Shown here: positions 17,540 through 26,383 of the stretch, piece after piece
How the letters are laid out: every line of letters begins with the position of its first letter
Numbering within the stretch: position 1 is the stretch's first letter
NCBI GenBank assembly: GCA_021775255.1
Contig: JAJFIA010000012.1
Location: 26,482-90,481, forward strand
Length of the DNA: 64,000 nucleotides
Direction: 5' to 3'
Origin: Roseovarius sp.
Lineage (GTDB): Bacteria > Pseudomonadota > Alphaproteobacteria > Rhodobacterales > Rhodobacteraceae
Notes under the pieces: generated by a model
What the model was told of the DNA's origin: nothing
What the model saw: only the letters and a program-made list of their open reading frames with translations
Database searches by the model: none
Program-made: the position numbers and the translations under genes

Positions 17540-18741
17540 TGACCGCACCGCCGTGCAATGGTGCTGGGATGCGACCGCTGGACGGTATCCTGGTGGTTAG
17601 TCTGGAACAGGCGGTTTCCGCCCCTTATTGCACGCGGTTATTGGGCGATCAGGGTGCGCGGGTGATCAAGGTTGAACGCCCCGATGGCGGCGATTTTGCC
17701 CGCGATTACGACACCCGCATTAATGGTGAAAGCAGCTATTTCATCTGGGGTAATCGTTCCAAGGAGAGCCTGACGCTGGACCTGAAATCGCCCGATGGGA
17801 TTGCCACGCTGAAATCCATCCTGTCGCGTGCCGATGTGTTTGTGCAAAATCTTGCGCCTGGTGCTGCCGAACGGCTGGGTCTGGGAGAGGCCGAGCTGCG
17901 CAAAGACAATCCAGGCCTGATCACCTGTTCGATCTCCGGCTTCGGGCCGGGTGGGCCATATGACGGGCGCAAGGCGTATGATCTACTTATTCAGGCCGAG
18001 GCCGGATTTTTGTCGATTACTGGTACCCCCAACTCGCCCGCGAAGTCCGGCATATCCATCGCCGATATCTGCTCCGGAGTCACTGCCTATCATTCGATCC
18101 TGGCCGCGCTTTTGATGCGCGCAAAGACCGGGGCGGGCGATCATATCGAAATCTCGATGCTCGAAGCGATGGCCGAATGGATGGGTTATCCGATGTATTA
18201 TGCCTATGATGGCGCACCCCCGCCGCCGCGCACCGGTGCCGGACATGCCACGATTTATCCCTATGGTCCGTTTGAAACCTCGGATGGTCAGGTGCTGTTC
18301 GGGTTGCAAAATGATCGCGAATGGAAGGCGTTCTGCGAACAGGTGCTGGAACGCCCAGACATGGCGCTTGATCCTCGGTTTGTTGGCAATTCCAGGCGCT
18401 CAGATCATCGTGATGTAATCGCGGGGGTGATTGGTGACGTATTGCCAAAACTTACCACGACCGAGGCGCTGTCACGGCTAAATAGGGCCGGGATTGGCAC
18501 CGCCGAAGTGCGCGATATGGCCGGGCTGTGGGCGCATCCGCAGCTGGCCGCGCGCGGGCGTTGGCAACAGATTGACACGCCAGCGGGCGCGCTGCCCGCG
18601 CTGACCCCGACGAGCGGACAAGGCTGGAAGCCACAGATGGCTCCGGTGCCGCGCCTTGGTGAACATACCCAACAAATACTGGAAGAATTCGGACCGGGGA
18701 GTGTGTCGGACACAACCGCCGATCCGAAGAATGGAGCGTGA
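17539..18741 (+). CDS. CaiB/BaiF-family CoA-transferase
   Basis: A 400-residue family III CoA-transferase. It has the N-terminal LDGILVVSLEQAVSAPYCTRLLGDQGARVIKVERP layout (seen in pieces: LGDQGARVIKVERPDGGDFA), GNRSKESLTLDLKSP, and the catalytic-Asp region AYDLLIQAEAGFLSITG (Asp of YDLL). It would transfer CoA between a dicarboxylic or branched acid and a donor such as succinyl- or acetyl-CoA. It starts at a TGATG junction with the lyase gene and is followed by a hydratase gene one gene later. The set CoA-transferase, MaoC-like hydratase and lyase resembles the logic of itaconate or mesaconate breakdown, but that is inference. It is not an AMACR-type sequence, since no GHDxNY is present. Confidence 0.85.
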   Translation: MTAPPCNGAGMRPLDGILVVSLEQAVSAPYCTRLLGDQGARVIKVERPDGGDFARDYDTRINGESSYFIWGNRSKESLTLDLKSPDGIATLKSILSRADVFVQNLAPGAAERLGLGEAELRKDNPGLITCSISGFGPGGPYDGRKAYDLLIQAEAGFLSITGTPNSPAKSGISIADICSGVTAYHSILAALLMRAKTGAGDHIEISMLEAMAEWMGYPMYYAYDGAPPPPRTGAGHATIYPYGPFETSDGQVLFGLQNDREWKAFCEQVLERPDMALDPRFVGNSRRSDHRDVIAGVIGDVLPKLTTTEALSRLNRAGIGTAEVRDMAGLWAHPQLAARGRWQQIDTPAGALPALTPTSGQGWKPQMAPVPRLGEHTQQILEEFGPGSVSDTTADPKNGA

Positions 18742-19910
18742 TAATAGTGAAAACCTCGGCCCCCGATACCCATGATGACCTGCGTGACGCGCTACGTTCG
18801 CTTTGTGCCGGATTTCCCCCTGAATATCACCGCAAACACGGTGCCGCGGAAACATATCCCGTAGAATTCGTCGATGCTCTGACCGAGGCCGGCTGGCTGG
18901 CGGCGATGATCCCCGAAGAATTCGGCGGCTCGGGTCTTGGCCTGACCGAGGCCAGCATCGTGATGGAAGAGATCAACCGATCAGGCGGCAACGCTGGCCA
19001 TTGCCACGGTCAGATGTACAATATGGGTACTTTGCTTCGACATGGTTCGGATGTGCAAAAGCAGCAATACCTGCCGGGCATCGCCTCGGGCAAACTGCGG
19101 CTGCAATCCATGGCGGTGACTGAACCGACAACTGGCACCGATACCACCAAGCTGAAGACCACCGCCGTGAAAAAGGGCGACCGTTATGTGATCAACGGCC
19201 AGAAGGTCTGGATCAGCCGGTTGCAACATTCTGACCTGATGATCCTGCTGGCGCGCACAACACCGCTGGCCGACGTCAAACGCAAGTCACATGGCATGTC
19301 GATCTTTATTGTCGATCTGAAGGACGCCATCGGCAACGGGATGGAGATCCAGCCGATCGACAATCTGGTGGGCCACGAAACCAACGAGGTATTTTTTGAC
19401 AATCTCGTAATCCCTGCCGAAAACCTGATCGGCGAAGAGGGGCGCGGGTTTCACCATATTCTTGATGGGCTAAATGCAGAACGAACCCTGATTGCTGCGG
19501 AATGTATTGGTGATGGCTATTGGTTCGTTGAAAAGTCGCGCGATTATGCCTGTGAGCGGGTGGTTTTCGACCGTCCCATCGGGAAAAATCAGGGTGTTCA
19601 ATTTCCAATCTCAAAATCCTACGTCGCCATTGAGGCCGCTAATCTAATGCGGTTTGAGGCGTGCAAACGCTTTGACGCAGGTCAGGATTGCGGCGCGCAG
19701 GCCAATATGGCCAAACTGTTAGCCGCCGACGCCTCCTGGGAGGCTGCCAATGCCTGCATCCAGACCCATGGTGGCTTTGGCTTTGCTCGCGAATACGACG
19801 TCGAGCGCAAGTTCCGCGAAACTCGACTATATCAAGTCGCCCCGATCTCAACCAATCTGATCCTGTCTTATGTCGGCGAGCATATCCTTGGAATGCCAAG
19901 GTCTTTTTGA
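18738..19910 (+). CDS. Acyl-CoA dehydrogenase
   Basis: A 390-residue acyl-CoA dehydrogenase. Two starts are possible: GTG at 18738 inside a 4-bp overlap with the CaiB stop, and GTG at 18747 (MKTSAPDTHDD), which has GGAG 10 bases upstream. The second may be the better one. Motifs are MAVTEPTTGTDTTKLKT, GQKVWISRLQHSD and HGGFGFAREYDVERKFRE. The candidate base is Glu in LNAERTLIAAE, the isovaleryl-CoA-dehydrogenase position. It is closely similar in plan to the enzyme at 42985, so the two probably act on related branched acyl-CoAs at different stages. The last gene of the operon (19915) follows 4 bases after its stop. Confidence 0.85.
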   Translation: MIIVKTSAPDTHDDLRDALRSLCAGFPPEYHRKHGAAETYPVEFVDALTEAGWLAAMIPEEFGGSGLGLTEASIVMEEINRSGGNAGHCHGQMYNMGTLLRHGSDVQKQQYLPGIASGKLRLQSMAVTEPTTGTDTTKLKTTAVKKGDRYVINGQKVWISRLQHSDLMILLARTTPLADVKRKSHGMSIFIVDLKDAIGNGMEIQPIDNLVGHETNEVFFDNLVIPAENLIGEEGRGFHHILDGLNAERTLIAAECIGDGYWFVEKSRDYACERVVFDRPIGKNQGVQFPISKSYVAIEAANLMRFEACKRFDAGQDCGAQANMAKLLAADASWEAANACIQTHGGFGFAREYDVERKFRETRLYQVAPISTNLILSYVGEHILGMPRSF

Positions 19911-19914
19911 GCCA

Positions 19915-20769
19915 ATGACCAAAGAAATTGATTTACCCTCCCTCAAGGACTGGGTCGGAAGGTCCGAAAAGGTCGGCGATTATTTGACAAATTCGCTGGT
20001 CGACAGGTTTTGCGCCACACTTGATCCATTCCTGTGGCTTGAGGGGAGAGGAGCTCCATTGGGCATTCATTGGTGTACCACCGTGTCGGCCACCCATAAA
20101 AGTAAACTTTCAGAGGACGGTCACGCCGAAAAAGGTGATTTTTTGCCGCCTGTGCGGCTTCCTGCCCGGATGTGGGCCGGAGGTGAAATCATCCACCACC
20201 AAAGACTTTCTTCAGACGCGCCGGTGACCCGGATTTCAAGGGTTTCGGACGTTGTTGCTAAAAATGGGAAAAGCGGACCTCTCATCTTTGTAACGGTCGA
20301 GCAGGAATTCTTCTCGCAGGATCGCCTGTGCATATCTGAACGCCAGGATCTCGTTTTCAGAGATTTTCCAAAGACCGGTAATCCCCCAAGCTCCAAGCCA
20401 GCATCGCAGAGCGATACGAACCGGGGCACCCAACTGGGCAAGCTGACACCTGATCCGTTATTGTTGTTTCGCTACTCGGCCCTGACCTTCAATTCTCATC
20501 GTATCCATTATGATCAGGACTATGCCCGCAACACCGAAGGCTATGTCGACCTTGTGGTGCATGGTCCGTTGCAGGCCACGCTGTTGCTAAATCTCGCTGC
20601 TAAAATCGCCGGTAAACCACCCCGCCGCTTTTCCTTCCGGGGTCTGGCACCGGTTACACTGGGAAGCTCGATCTCGTTATTTCATACTGAAGAAAATAGC
20701 GGCGGCAAGGTCTGGTGCGAGGCGGATAATGGCGTAAGAAGTTTTGTGGCACAGTACAGTGATAATTGA
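19915..20769 (+). CDS. MaoC/FAS1-like dehydratase (mesaconyl-C4-CoA-hydratase-like)
   Basis: A 284-residue double hot-dog protein. I chose ATG 19915 (MTKEIDLPSLKDWVGR) because it follows the upstream stop by 4 bases and matches family N-termini. The first half is the FAS1-like (MaoC-N) domain (RMWAGGEIIHHQRL). The second half has the hydratase segment RYSALTFNSHRIHYDQDYA with the conserved N..HxD arrangement. Proteins of this form include mesaconyl-C4-CoA hydratase, itaconyl-CoA hydratase and HTD2-type 3-hydroxyacyl dehydratases. It ends the operon and converges on the minus-strand PaaK-like gene. A reaction on a methyl-branched dicarboxylyl-CoA is a reasonable guess given the CoA-transferase and lyases upstream. 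Confidence 0.82.
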   Translation: MTKEIDLPSLKDWVGRSEKVGDYLTNSLVDRFCATLDPFLWLEGRGAPLGIHWCTTVSATHKSKLSEDGHAEKGDFLPPVRLPARMWAGGEIIHHQRLSSDAPVTRISRVSDVVAKNGKSGPLIFVTVEQEFFSQDRLCISERQDLVFRDFPKTGNPPSSKPASQSDTNRGTQLGKLTPDPLLLFRYSALTFNSHRIHYDQDYARNTEGYVDLVVHGPLQATLLLNLAAKIAGKPPRRFSFRGLAPVTLGSSISLFHTEENSGGKVWCEADNGVRSFVAQYSDN

Positions 20770-20804
20770 CCCAGTGCGCAGTCGTCGTGTCTTCTGCTAA
20801 GACT

Positions 20805-22001
20805 TCACATATCCCGGCGATCAACAATCAATTCGGCATCTTCGGGCAGTTGGTCGATGAACTCCACCTTGTCAGCACGGATGCGCGCGGTCCTCTGAAA
20901 CGCATCTGCTGCGGCCTTTGTGGTGGTGCCCTTGTCGGTGCCGTGGTCCAGAACCAGATGCAGGCGCACTGTATCACGATCATTTTCGCGCGTGACCACA
21001 GCCTGCGCTGCGATGGCCCCTGATACCGCAATCACAACTTCTTCGATTGCCCGGGGGTAGATGAATATCTCGCGCACTTTTACTGCGGCACCGACCCGCC
21101 CCTGAATGGCCGAAAGTCGGGTGACTCGACCATCCGCCTCACTTTCCAGCGCATAGGCACTGTCGCCAGTGCCAAACCGGATCATCGGCCAGTCGGCTTG
21201 GCGCGCGGTGACGACGATCTCGCCTGTTTCGCCATCCGCCAATGGCGTGCCGCTTTCGGGGTCACATATCTGCACGATCCGGTCGGGGTGAACCAGATAC
21301 CCTTCGCCACCGTCCTCATAGCCGACAAGCCCCAGATCGGCGGTGGCATAGGCCGCCCAGGTTTTTACACCATAGTCGGATTCGATCCGGCGACGCTTGA
21401 CCATCCAGTCGCCCATTTCTCCACCAAGAAAGGCGGATTTCACGGTCCAGGCTTCGCGGCCATAGGTTTCGATCACCTTGTCGGCCAACGCCAGAAAAAA
21501 CGCAGTGCTGGCGCAGATCGACGTAACACCGGTTTCGCGAATGATCTGGGCCTGCAATTCACGGTTTCCGGTTCCTCCCGGAATCACGGTCGCACCAACG
21601 ACCTGCGCCGCCTCATCAAACAGTAGGCCCGCGGGGACAAGATGATAGGCCCAAGTGTTCAGGATGATATCGGCATTTGTGATCCCTGCAGATCTGAACA
21701 ACAGGTCAAGCCCATGGCCGCCCACACCGGGCAACGACGGCTCAAATATCGGGCCCGGAGACACATAGATGCGCGATACCTCTTTGGGATCGGCGACGAG
21801 GAACCCGCCGAAAGGCGGGTTCGCTCTTTGGAGCGTAAGCAACTCCTCTTTTTTCATCACCGGCAGGCGGGAGAGATCCGCCAGTGATGAAACCTTGGAT
21901 GGGTCAAAACCCGCTTTGTCAAACCGTGCCTTCAGTCCCGGTGCCACTTGTGCTGCTTTGGCATAGGCTCTGGCAATTTCCGTATAGACAGCGTCAGACA
22001 T
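20805..22001 (-). CDS. PaaK-like AMP-binding-fold protein lacking the P-loop
   Basis: A 398-residue protein with the overall plan of phenylacetate-CoA ligases. I chose the start at 22001 (MSDAVYTEIARA) because GGGAGG lies 5 bases upstream. The ATP-binding P-loop SSGTTGxP of the family is replaced by YVSPGPIFEPS. The A5 region is AYATADLGLVGYE, and the C-terminus has no conserved Lys (ends LPEDAELIVDRRDM). It probably cannot adenylate in the usual way. It may bind CoA esters, act as a regulatory or partner subunit, or use another chemistry. It is the last gene of the minus operon 26283-20805, 26 bases after the crotonase. Compare the complete paralog at 9837. Confidence 0.75.
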   Translation of the reverse strand: MSDAVYTEIARAYAKAAQVAPGLKARFDKAGFDPSKVSSLADLSRLPVMKKEELLTLQRANPPFGGFLVADPKEVSRIYVSPGPIFEPSLPGVGGHGLDLLFRSAGITNADIILNTWAYHLVPAGLLFDEAAQVVGATVIPGGTGNRELQAQIIRETGVTSICASTAFFLALADKVIETYGREAWTVKSAFLGGEMGDWMVKRRRIESDYGVKTWAAYATADLGLVGYEDGGEGYLVHPDRIVQICDPESGTPLADGETGEIVVTARQADWPMIRFGTGDSAYALESEADGRVTRLSAIQGRVGAAVKVREIFIYPRAIEEVVIAVSGAIAAQAVVTRENDRDTVRLHLVLDHGTDKGTTTKAAADAFQRTARIRADKVEFIDQLPEDAELIVDRRDM

Positions 22002-22027
22002 GGTGGCCTCCCTTGTTGTTGGTTGAC

Positions 22028-22837
22028 CTAGAGCGGGCAATCTTTGCGGAAATTTGGCGCGCGTTTTTCGCGGTGTGAAAGTACACCTTCTTTTACGTCA
22101 TCGCCCATAAATCCCAGCATCTCCAGGGCGGTCGAAGCGTCAAAGATAGGCCCGGCCTGACGCAGCCAGTTGTTCAGTGAGTATTTGGTCCAGCGAAGTG
22201 CGCTTTGCGATCCCGTGGCCATTTCAGTCGCGGTATCAATCGAGATCTGTTCAAGTTCGTCATCCTCGACGCACATCGACACCATGCCAATACGTTCGGC
22301 CTCTTCACCGCTTATCGGCTTGCAGGTCAACAGGTAGTATTTGGCTTTGGCCATGCCGCACAGGAGGGGCCAGATGATCGCGGCACAATCGCCCGCAGCG
22401 ACACCCAAACGCGGGTGGCCATCAACGATTTTGGCGCGTTTTCCCGCGATCGAGATATCGGCAAGGATACCCACAACAAGGCCCGCACCAGCCGCCGGGC
22501 CGTTGATCGCCGAGATGATAATCTTGTTACAATTGATGATGTTGTAAACCAAATCCTTGGCTTCTTTCCATGTCTTCATCACCGTGTCGAAATTGCCGGT
22601 GATGCCTTCGATCAAACTGAAGTCGCCGCCTGCCGAAAACGCTTTGCCCCGGCCTGTAACGATTACTGCATTGATGTCCTGATCGCGGTCAATGTCGATC
22701 CAGATATCGGTCATTTGGGTGTGGGTTTCGGCATCAACCGAGTTATAGGTCTCTGGCCGGTCAAAAGTGATGCGCAAAACGCGATCTGCCGGGTAGTCGA
22801 AAGACAATTTTGGGTACTTCGTTGCGTAGTCAAACAT
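22028..22837 (-). CDS. Enoyl-CoA hydratase/isomerase family protein
   Basis: A 269-residue crotonase-fold protein. The start at 22837 ([13 protein letters not shown]) has AGAGGA 7 bases upstream. [12 protein letters not shown] gives the oxyanion hole, and [20 protein letters not shown] is family-typical. Neither hydratase Glu is kept: the positions are His in [11 protein letters not shown] and Tyr in AKYYLLT. The Asp of AAGD is a candidate acid/base, as in several isomerase-like crotonases. The C-terminal HREKRAPNF is conserved. It lies between a paired acyl-CoA dehydrogenase and the PaaK-like gene. Hydration or double-bond shift of the enoyl-CoA formed by the 22867/24009 dehydrogenase is likely. 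Confidence 0.83.
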   Translation of the reverse strand: MFDYATKYPKLSFDYPADRVLRITFDRPETYNSVDAETHTQMTDIWIDIDRDQDINAVIVTGRGKAFSAGGDFSLIEGITGNFDTVMKTWKEAKDLVYNIINCNKIIISAINGPAAGAGLVVGILADISIAGKRAKIVDGHPRLGVAAGDCAAIIWPLLCGMAKAKYYLLTCKPISGEEAERIGMVSMCVEDDELEQISIDTATEMATGSQSALRWTKYSLNNWLRQAGPIFDASTALEMLGFMGDDVKEGVLSHREKRAPNFRKDCPL

Positions 22838-22866
22838 TTTAGTTTCCTCTGTTTGGCAAATGATCG

Positions 22867-24012
22867 TCACAGGCCCAAAACGGCCTTAGACAAGATATTT
22901 CGTTGGATTTCGTTTGAGCCGCCGTAGATTGTCGTCGGCCGTGCTTTGTAAAAACTGGCCAACACATCGACCCCGACATTGCCCACCTGCAGCGGCCCTA
23001 TACTGCCACCATCGGGGCCTGCGACCTCGATCATCAGTTCCGATATCCGCTGATAGGTCTCGGTCACCCAGATTTTCAACATCGAGACATCTGCTCCCAA
23101 TGTCTCTCCGCGCTTAAGCTGATCGGCAAAGCGGCTGTATAGGGCTGCGTGGTCTTCAACGTCCAGCGCCGCCTCGGCGTAGCGATCCCGAAACACGGGG
23201 TCGTCAAAGGCACCGCGACCACGGGCAAAAGTTTCAAGCTGACCCAGTGCATTCTGCGCAAGGCCGGGTGAGCCGATGAATATCCGCTCAAAGCTGAGCA
23301 GCGCCTTGGCCATGCTCCAACCCTTGTTGATCTCGCCCACCAGGTTGGCACGTGGGGTGCGGGCGTTGTCAAAAAACACCTCGCAAAACTCGGTCTCGCC
23401 AGCCAGCGTGGTGATCGTGCGCACGTCGACGCCTGGCTGATCCATGCTGGCCAGAACAAAACTGATGCCCTGTTGTTTTTTAGGCGCATCGGGGTCGGTA
23501 CGCACGAGCATGAAGATGTGGGTGGCGTCATGCGCCATCGTGGTCCAGATCTTCTGGCCGTTGATGACGAAATCATCGCCATCAATCACAGCACTGGTAC
23601 GCAGATTTGCCAGATCAGAGCCTGCTCCGGGTTCGGAATAACCCTGACACCAGATGTCTTCACAGCTCAGGATGCGCGGCAGCCAATAATCCTTTTGTGC
23701 CTCGGTGCCGAATTTGATAATCAAGGGGCCAACCATCTGGATCCCCATGTCTCGACCCCGGTTGACGCCATAGTGTTGCTGTTCTTCGTAAAAGATCAGC
23801 AGTTTGGCCGCCTCCAAGCCCATGCCGCCAAATTCGATGGGCCAGGCAGGTGCGACCCAGCCTTTGGCGTGTAGCTTCACATGCCAGTGCTCAATCTCGG
23901 CAAACTTAGGTCGGTGCGGCAGGTGACGTAGTTCTTCGGGATATTCGGCCTCGAAAAAAGCCCTAACCTCTCGGCGAAACTCTTCATCGCTTATTCCATT
24001 CCAGTCGGTCAT
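22867..24012 (-). CDS. Acyl-CoA dehydrogenase, larger-type subunit of a heteromeric pair
   Basis: A 381-residue acyl-CoA dehydrogenase of the FadE/ChsE type. Motifs are WCQGYSEPGAGSDLANLRT, GQKIWTTMAHDATH, and the C-terminal IYGGSNEIQRNILSKAVLGL. Glu in LLSFERIFIG is the probable base. Its gene overlaps the second dehydrogenase-like gene (24009-25118) by 4 bases. In actinobacterial and proteobacterial steroid degradation such adjacent pairs form alpha2beta2 heterotetramers acting on CoA esters with bulky ring systems. That arrangement suggests a bulky cyclic substrate here too. Whether this pair assembles is inference from gene order and sequence type. Confidence 0.87.
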   Translation of the reverse strand: MTDWNGISDEEFRREVRAFFEAEYPEELRHLPHRPKFAEIEHWHVKLHAKGWVAPAWPIEFGGMGLEAAKLLIFYEEQQHYGVNRGRDMGIQMVGPLIIKFGTEAQKDYWLPRILSCEDIWCQGYSEPGAGSDLANLRTSAVIDGDDFVINGQKIWTTMAHDATHIFMLVRTDPDAPKKQQGISFVLASMDQPGVDVRTITTLAGETEFCEVFFDNARTPRANLVGEINKGWSMAKALLSFERIFIGSPGLAQNALGQLETFARGRGAFDDPVFRDRYAEAALDVEDHAALYSRFADQLKRGETLGADVSMLKIWVTETYQRISELMIEVAGPDGGSIGPLQVGNVGVDVLASFYKARPTTIYGGSNEIQRNILSKAVLGL

Positions 24013-25118
24013 TGCGCGGCCACCTCTGTTTCATTTGCATCCAGCCAGCGGCGGCGATGAAACGCCGCATCCCCCAGCCACGCCGACAGGACAAGCGCCC
24101 GGTTCAGCAACAAGCCGACATCGAATTCATCCGTGTACCCGACCGCGCCATGCAGCTGGATCGCCTCGCGGGTGATTTTTTGCGCGGCGGTACAGGCGCG
24201 GGCCTTGGCGCGGCTTGCCTGTCGCACCCGTTCTAGCGTCGAACCTGCTTGATCCATCGCGGCCAGCGCCTCGCGTACGGCGGCCTGGGAAACTTCCTGC
24301 GAGACATGCATATCAACGGCACGGTGCTGAATCACCTGAAACGAACCAATCGGCTTGTCAAATTGTTCGCGTGTTTTGATATAGTCCAGTGTCAGTACCA
24401 GCGCTGTACCGCTTAGCCCGACAAGTTCGGCGGCGGCTAATGCGGTCGTATCCGCAACGGCATTAGTCAGCGCATCAGTGACCTGTGCGCCTTCGGCCAG
24501 CACCTCTGCCGGGGTGTCCGCAAAGCTTATGCCCCAAAGCTCGCTGGCATCCGATTGCAGCCGGGTCTGCATCAGCAGACCAGACGCATCCGCCGCGATG
24601 CGCACCAGAACCGAACCTCGCGGCCCCTCGGCGAGGACCAGAATATGGTCCGCACCACTGGCCCCCACCACCCAATCCTTACTGCCGGTCAGTGTGGTTC
24701 CATCAAAACGGCATTCGATATCATCCGATAGGCCCGTCGCGCAGCGTTCCTGCCAGGCCACGGCCAACACGACATCGCCAGCGATGGCGGCTTCCAGCAT
24801 CGGATCCTGCGGGCACAGCCGCTGCATCAGCCCGATTGCCAGCCCGATTGTCGGCACCACCGGCTCAGGCGCGGTCACGCGGCCAATCTCTTCGGCCACG
24901 ACACCAGCCGCCGTCAGCCCCATACCAAGCCCCCCGGCCTCTTCGGGGGCTGCGACCCCCAGTACACCGGCAGCAGCCAGTTCCTGCCAGATACCCGCGT
25001 CCCAGGGCGTATCGTCATCACGCACGCGGCGGGCGCGCCCAAGTCCGCCAGCCCGATCCAGCAGCGTACCAACGCTGTCGCGCAAAAGCCGTAGGTCTTC
25101 GTCTTGTACCATAGTCAT
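24009..25118 (-). CDS. Acyl-CoA dehydrogenase-like partner subunit
   Basis: A 369-residue acyl-CoA dehydrogenase-fold protein. Its central part is degenerate compared with the paralogs. GSKDWVVGASGADHILVLA replaces the usual GxKxWIT region, and TEPGAGSD is not present. The C-terminal half is better conserved: LDYIKTREQFDKPIGSFQVIQH and AIQLHGAVGYTDEFDVG. This is the pattern of the second chain in steroid-type heterotetrameric dehydrogenases, which contributes part of the FAD site. ATG 25118 overlaps the stop of the MaoC-like gene and its own stop overlaps ATG 24012, so the three genes are translationally coupled. Confidence 0.85.
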   Translation of the reverse strand: MTMVQDEDLRLLRDSVGTLLDRAGGLGRARRVRDDDTPWDAGIWQELAAAGVLGVAAPEEAGGLGMGLTAAGVVAEEIGRVTAPEPVVPTIGLAIGLMQRLCPQDPMLEAAIAGDVVLAVAWQERCATGLSDDIECRFDGTTLTGSKDWVVGASGADHILVLAEGPRGSVLVRIAADASGLLMQTRLQSDASELWGISFADTPAEVLAEGAQVTDALTNAVADTTALAAAELVGLSGTALVLTLDYIKTREQFDKPIGSFQVIQHRAVDMHVSQEVSQAAVREALAAMDQAGSTLERVRQASRAKARACTAAQKITREAIQLHGAVGYTDEFDVGLLLNRALVLSAWLGDAAFHRRRWLDANETEVAAQ

Positions 25119-25564
25119 TTCAGGTCTTCCTTTCGGCGCTGGATCATCACTGGGGTCTCAACGCTCATAACCAACTCACCGGCGGGGTTTCGCGCTTCGA
25201 GCGTGTAAATCAAAACACCCCGGTCAGGCTTGCTGCGCGATGAGACCAAAGACTGAACTTCGATCCGGATATTCAGTGGTTCTTCTGGGCGCACTGGTCG
25301 CAGCCAGCGCAGCTGGTCAAACCCGATACCACCAATGTTGGCGACGTCGACCATCAAGTCCTGCATGATAGGTTTGAACACGGTCAGAAGTGTCTGGAAA
25401 CCAGAGGCGATCAGCCCGCCGTGGATACCTTCAGCATAGGCTTCATCCGTATGCAGACGCTGAGGGTCCCATTCCTGAGCAAACTCCATGATCTGCTGTT
25501 TGGTCAACGGCGCAGAGCGAAATTCGAAAACCTGACCAACACTGAAATCTTCCAAATACTTCAT
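25115..25564 (-). CDS. MaoC-like (R)-specific enoyl-CoA hydratase
   Basis: A 149-residue single hot-dog domain protein. The hydratase signature is FAQEWDPQRLHTDEAYA, which keeps the Asp-x4-His pair used for hydration of enoyl-CoA. A glycine-rich stretch GGLIASGFQTL follows. It overlaps the transglutaminase-like gene upstream and the dehydrogenase-like gene downstream by 4 bases each. The MaoC plus dehydrogenase-pair arrangement parallels steroid side-chain operons, in which a MaoC hydratase follows the FadE pair. It should hydrate the enoyl-CoA made by the neighbouring dehydrogenase, alongside or instead of the crotonase at 22028. Confidence 0.85.
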   Translation of the reverse strand: MKYLEDFSVGQVFEFRSAPLTKQQIMEFAQEWDPQRLHTDEAYAEGIHGGLIASGFQTLLTVFKPIMQDLMVDVANIGGIGFDQLRWLRPVRPEEPLNIRIEVQSLVSSRSKPDRGVLIYTLEARNPAGELVMSVETPVMIQRRKEDLK

Positions 25565-26283
25565 TTTGCAGGTGAGCCTTCGGGACTAGCAAAACCCGCA
25601 TCAAAGAACTCACCGGAAATCCTGCGCCGGTTGAATTCCTTCAGCTTCGGATATGTCTCACCAAATGCGGTCAGGAACTCCTGCATCGGCGCATCCACAA
25701 ACAAGCCCCGATCATTGACGTATTCCATATGGCGGCGGTTCGTGTCGTCAAATTCGTGAAACAGCGCGTCGTGCTCTCCGTCAAATTCCAGCGGCTTGAC
25801 GCCAAAACGCTGGCACAATTCCATATTGAAGGCCGGGGTCACCTTGAAAGATGATTCACCCAGCCAAAGCTGAACATAGCCGTGGTAGATGAACAGGTCG
25901 GTGCCCATCAGCTCGGCCAGTTTGGGCGTATTCAAGTGGTTGCGAACATCGGCAAAGCCAAGTGCTGCCGGAATGCCAACAGCCCGCAGGCATGCAGCCA
26001 GGAGGATCGCCTTGGGCACGCAAAACGCCGAGTCCATGTCCGCGATAACACTTGCCCGATAATCCTCGGCGTTCAGGGAAAACGTATAGGGATCATACCG
26101 CAAATCGTCGCGCACAGCCTGAAACAGGCGCAACGCCATGTCCTTTTTGGATGCATCCGGTGCCATGTTGCGCAGCGCCCGCATCACAAAGGCCTGCACC
26201 TCCCTGCTATCGCTATCGACATAGTGCGCAGGAGAGACAAATCGTTCCGCTTCACCGGAAAGTTTCGACATCGGCTCAGACAT
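25561..26283 (-). CDS. Transglutaminase-like (papain-fold) protein in catabolic operon
   Basis: A 240-residue protein and first gene of its operon. The start at 26283 (MSEPMSKLSGEA) has GGGAGG 6 bases upstream. The transglutaminase-like core has the Cys segment SAFCVPKAILLAACLRAVGI (residues about 110-130) and a His segment HGYVQLWLGESSFKVTPAFN. The third residue of the usual triad, Asp in VDPT, reads Thr here (VTPA). No signal peptide is visible, so it acts in the cytoplasm. Its reaction is unknown. A cysteine-dependent amidase or thioester hydrolase acting on a conjugate or CoA ester is possible. Operator copy 3 lies directly upstream, so it is under the island's control. Confidence 0.75.
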   Translation of the reverse strand: MSEPMSKLSGEAERFVSPAHYVDSDSREVQAFVMRALRNMAPDASKKDMALRLFQAVRDDLRYDPYTFSLNAEDYRASVIADMDSAFCVPKAILLAACLRAVGIPAALGFADVRNHLNTPKLAELMGTDLFIYHGYVQLWLGESSFKVTPAFNMELCQRFGVKPLEFDGEHDALFHEFDDTNRRHMEYVNDRGLFVDAPMQEFLTAFGETYPKLKEFNRRRISGEFFDAGFASPEGSPAK

Positions 26284-26311
26284 TGTGACCCTCCCAAAGG
26301 AATTCAAGCAG

Positions 26312-26338
26312 TTTCTAACATTTGTTAGATTATTGCAA
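26312..26338. promoter_or_regulatory. Promoter with operator copy 3 (CTAACA-TT-TGTTAG at 26315-26328)
   Basis: The operator is identical to the copy at 6612. On the minus strand TTGCAA (26338-26333), or TTTGCA one base upstream, with a 15-16 bp spacer and TAGAAA (26317-26312) gives a promoter for the operon that starts at 26283. It lies 31 bases upstream of that start, after the end of the racemase gene on the same strand. Confidence 0.8.
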
Positions 26339-26383
26339 ACAGCGTCAGCCGTCAACCTATTCTGACGCCTCAGCGACCACTAT

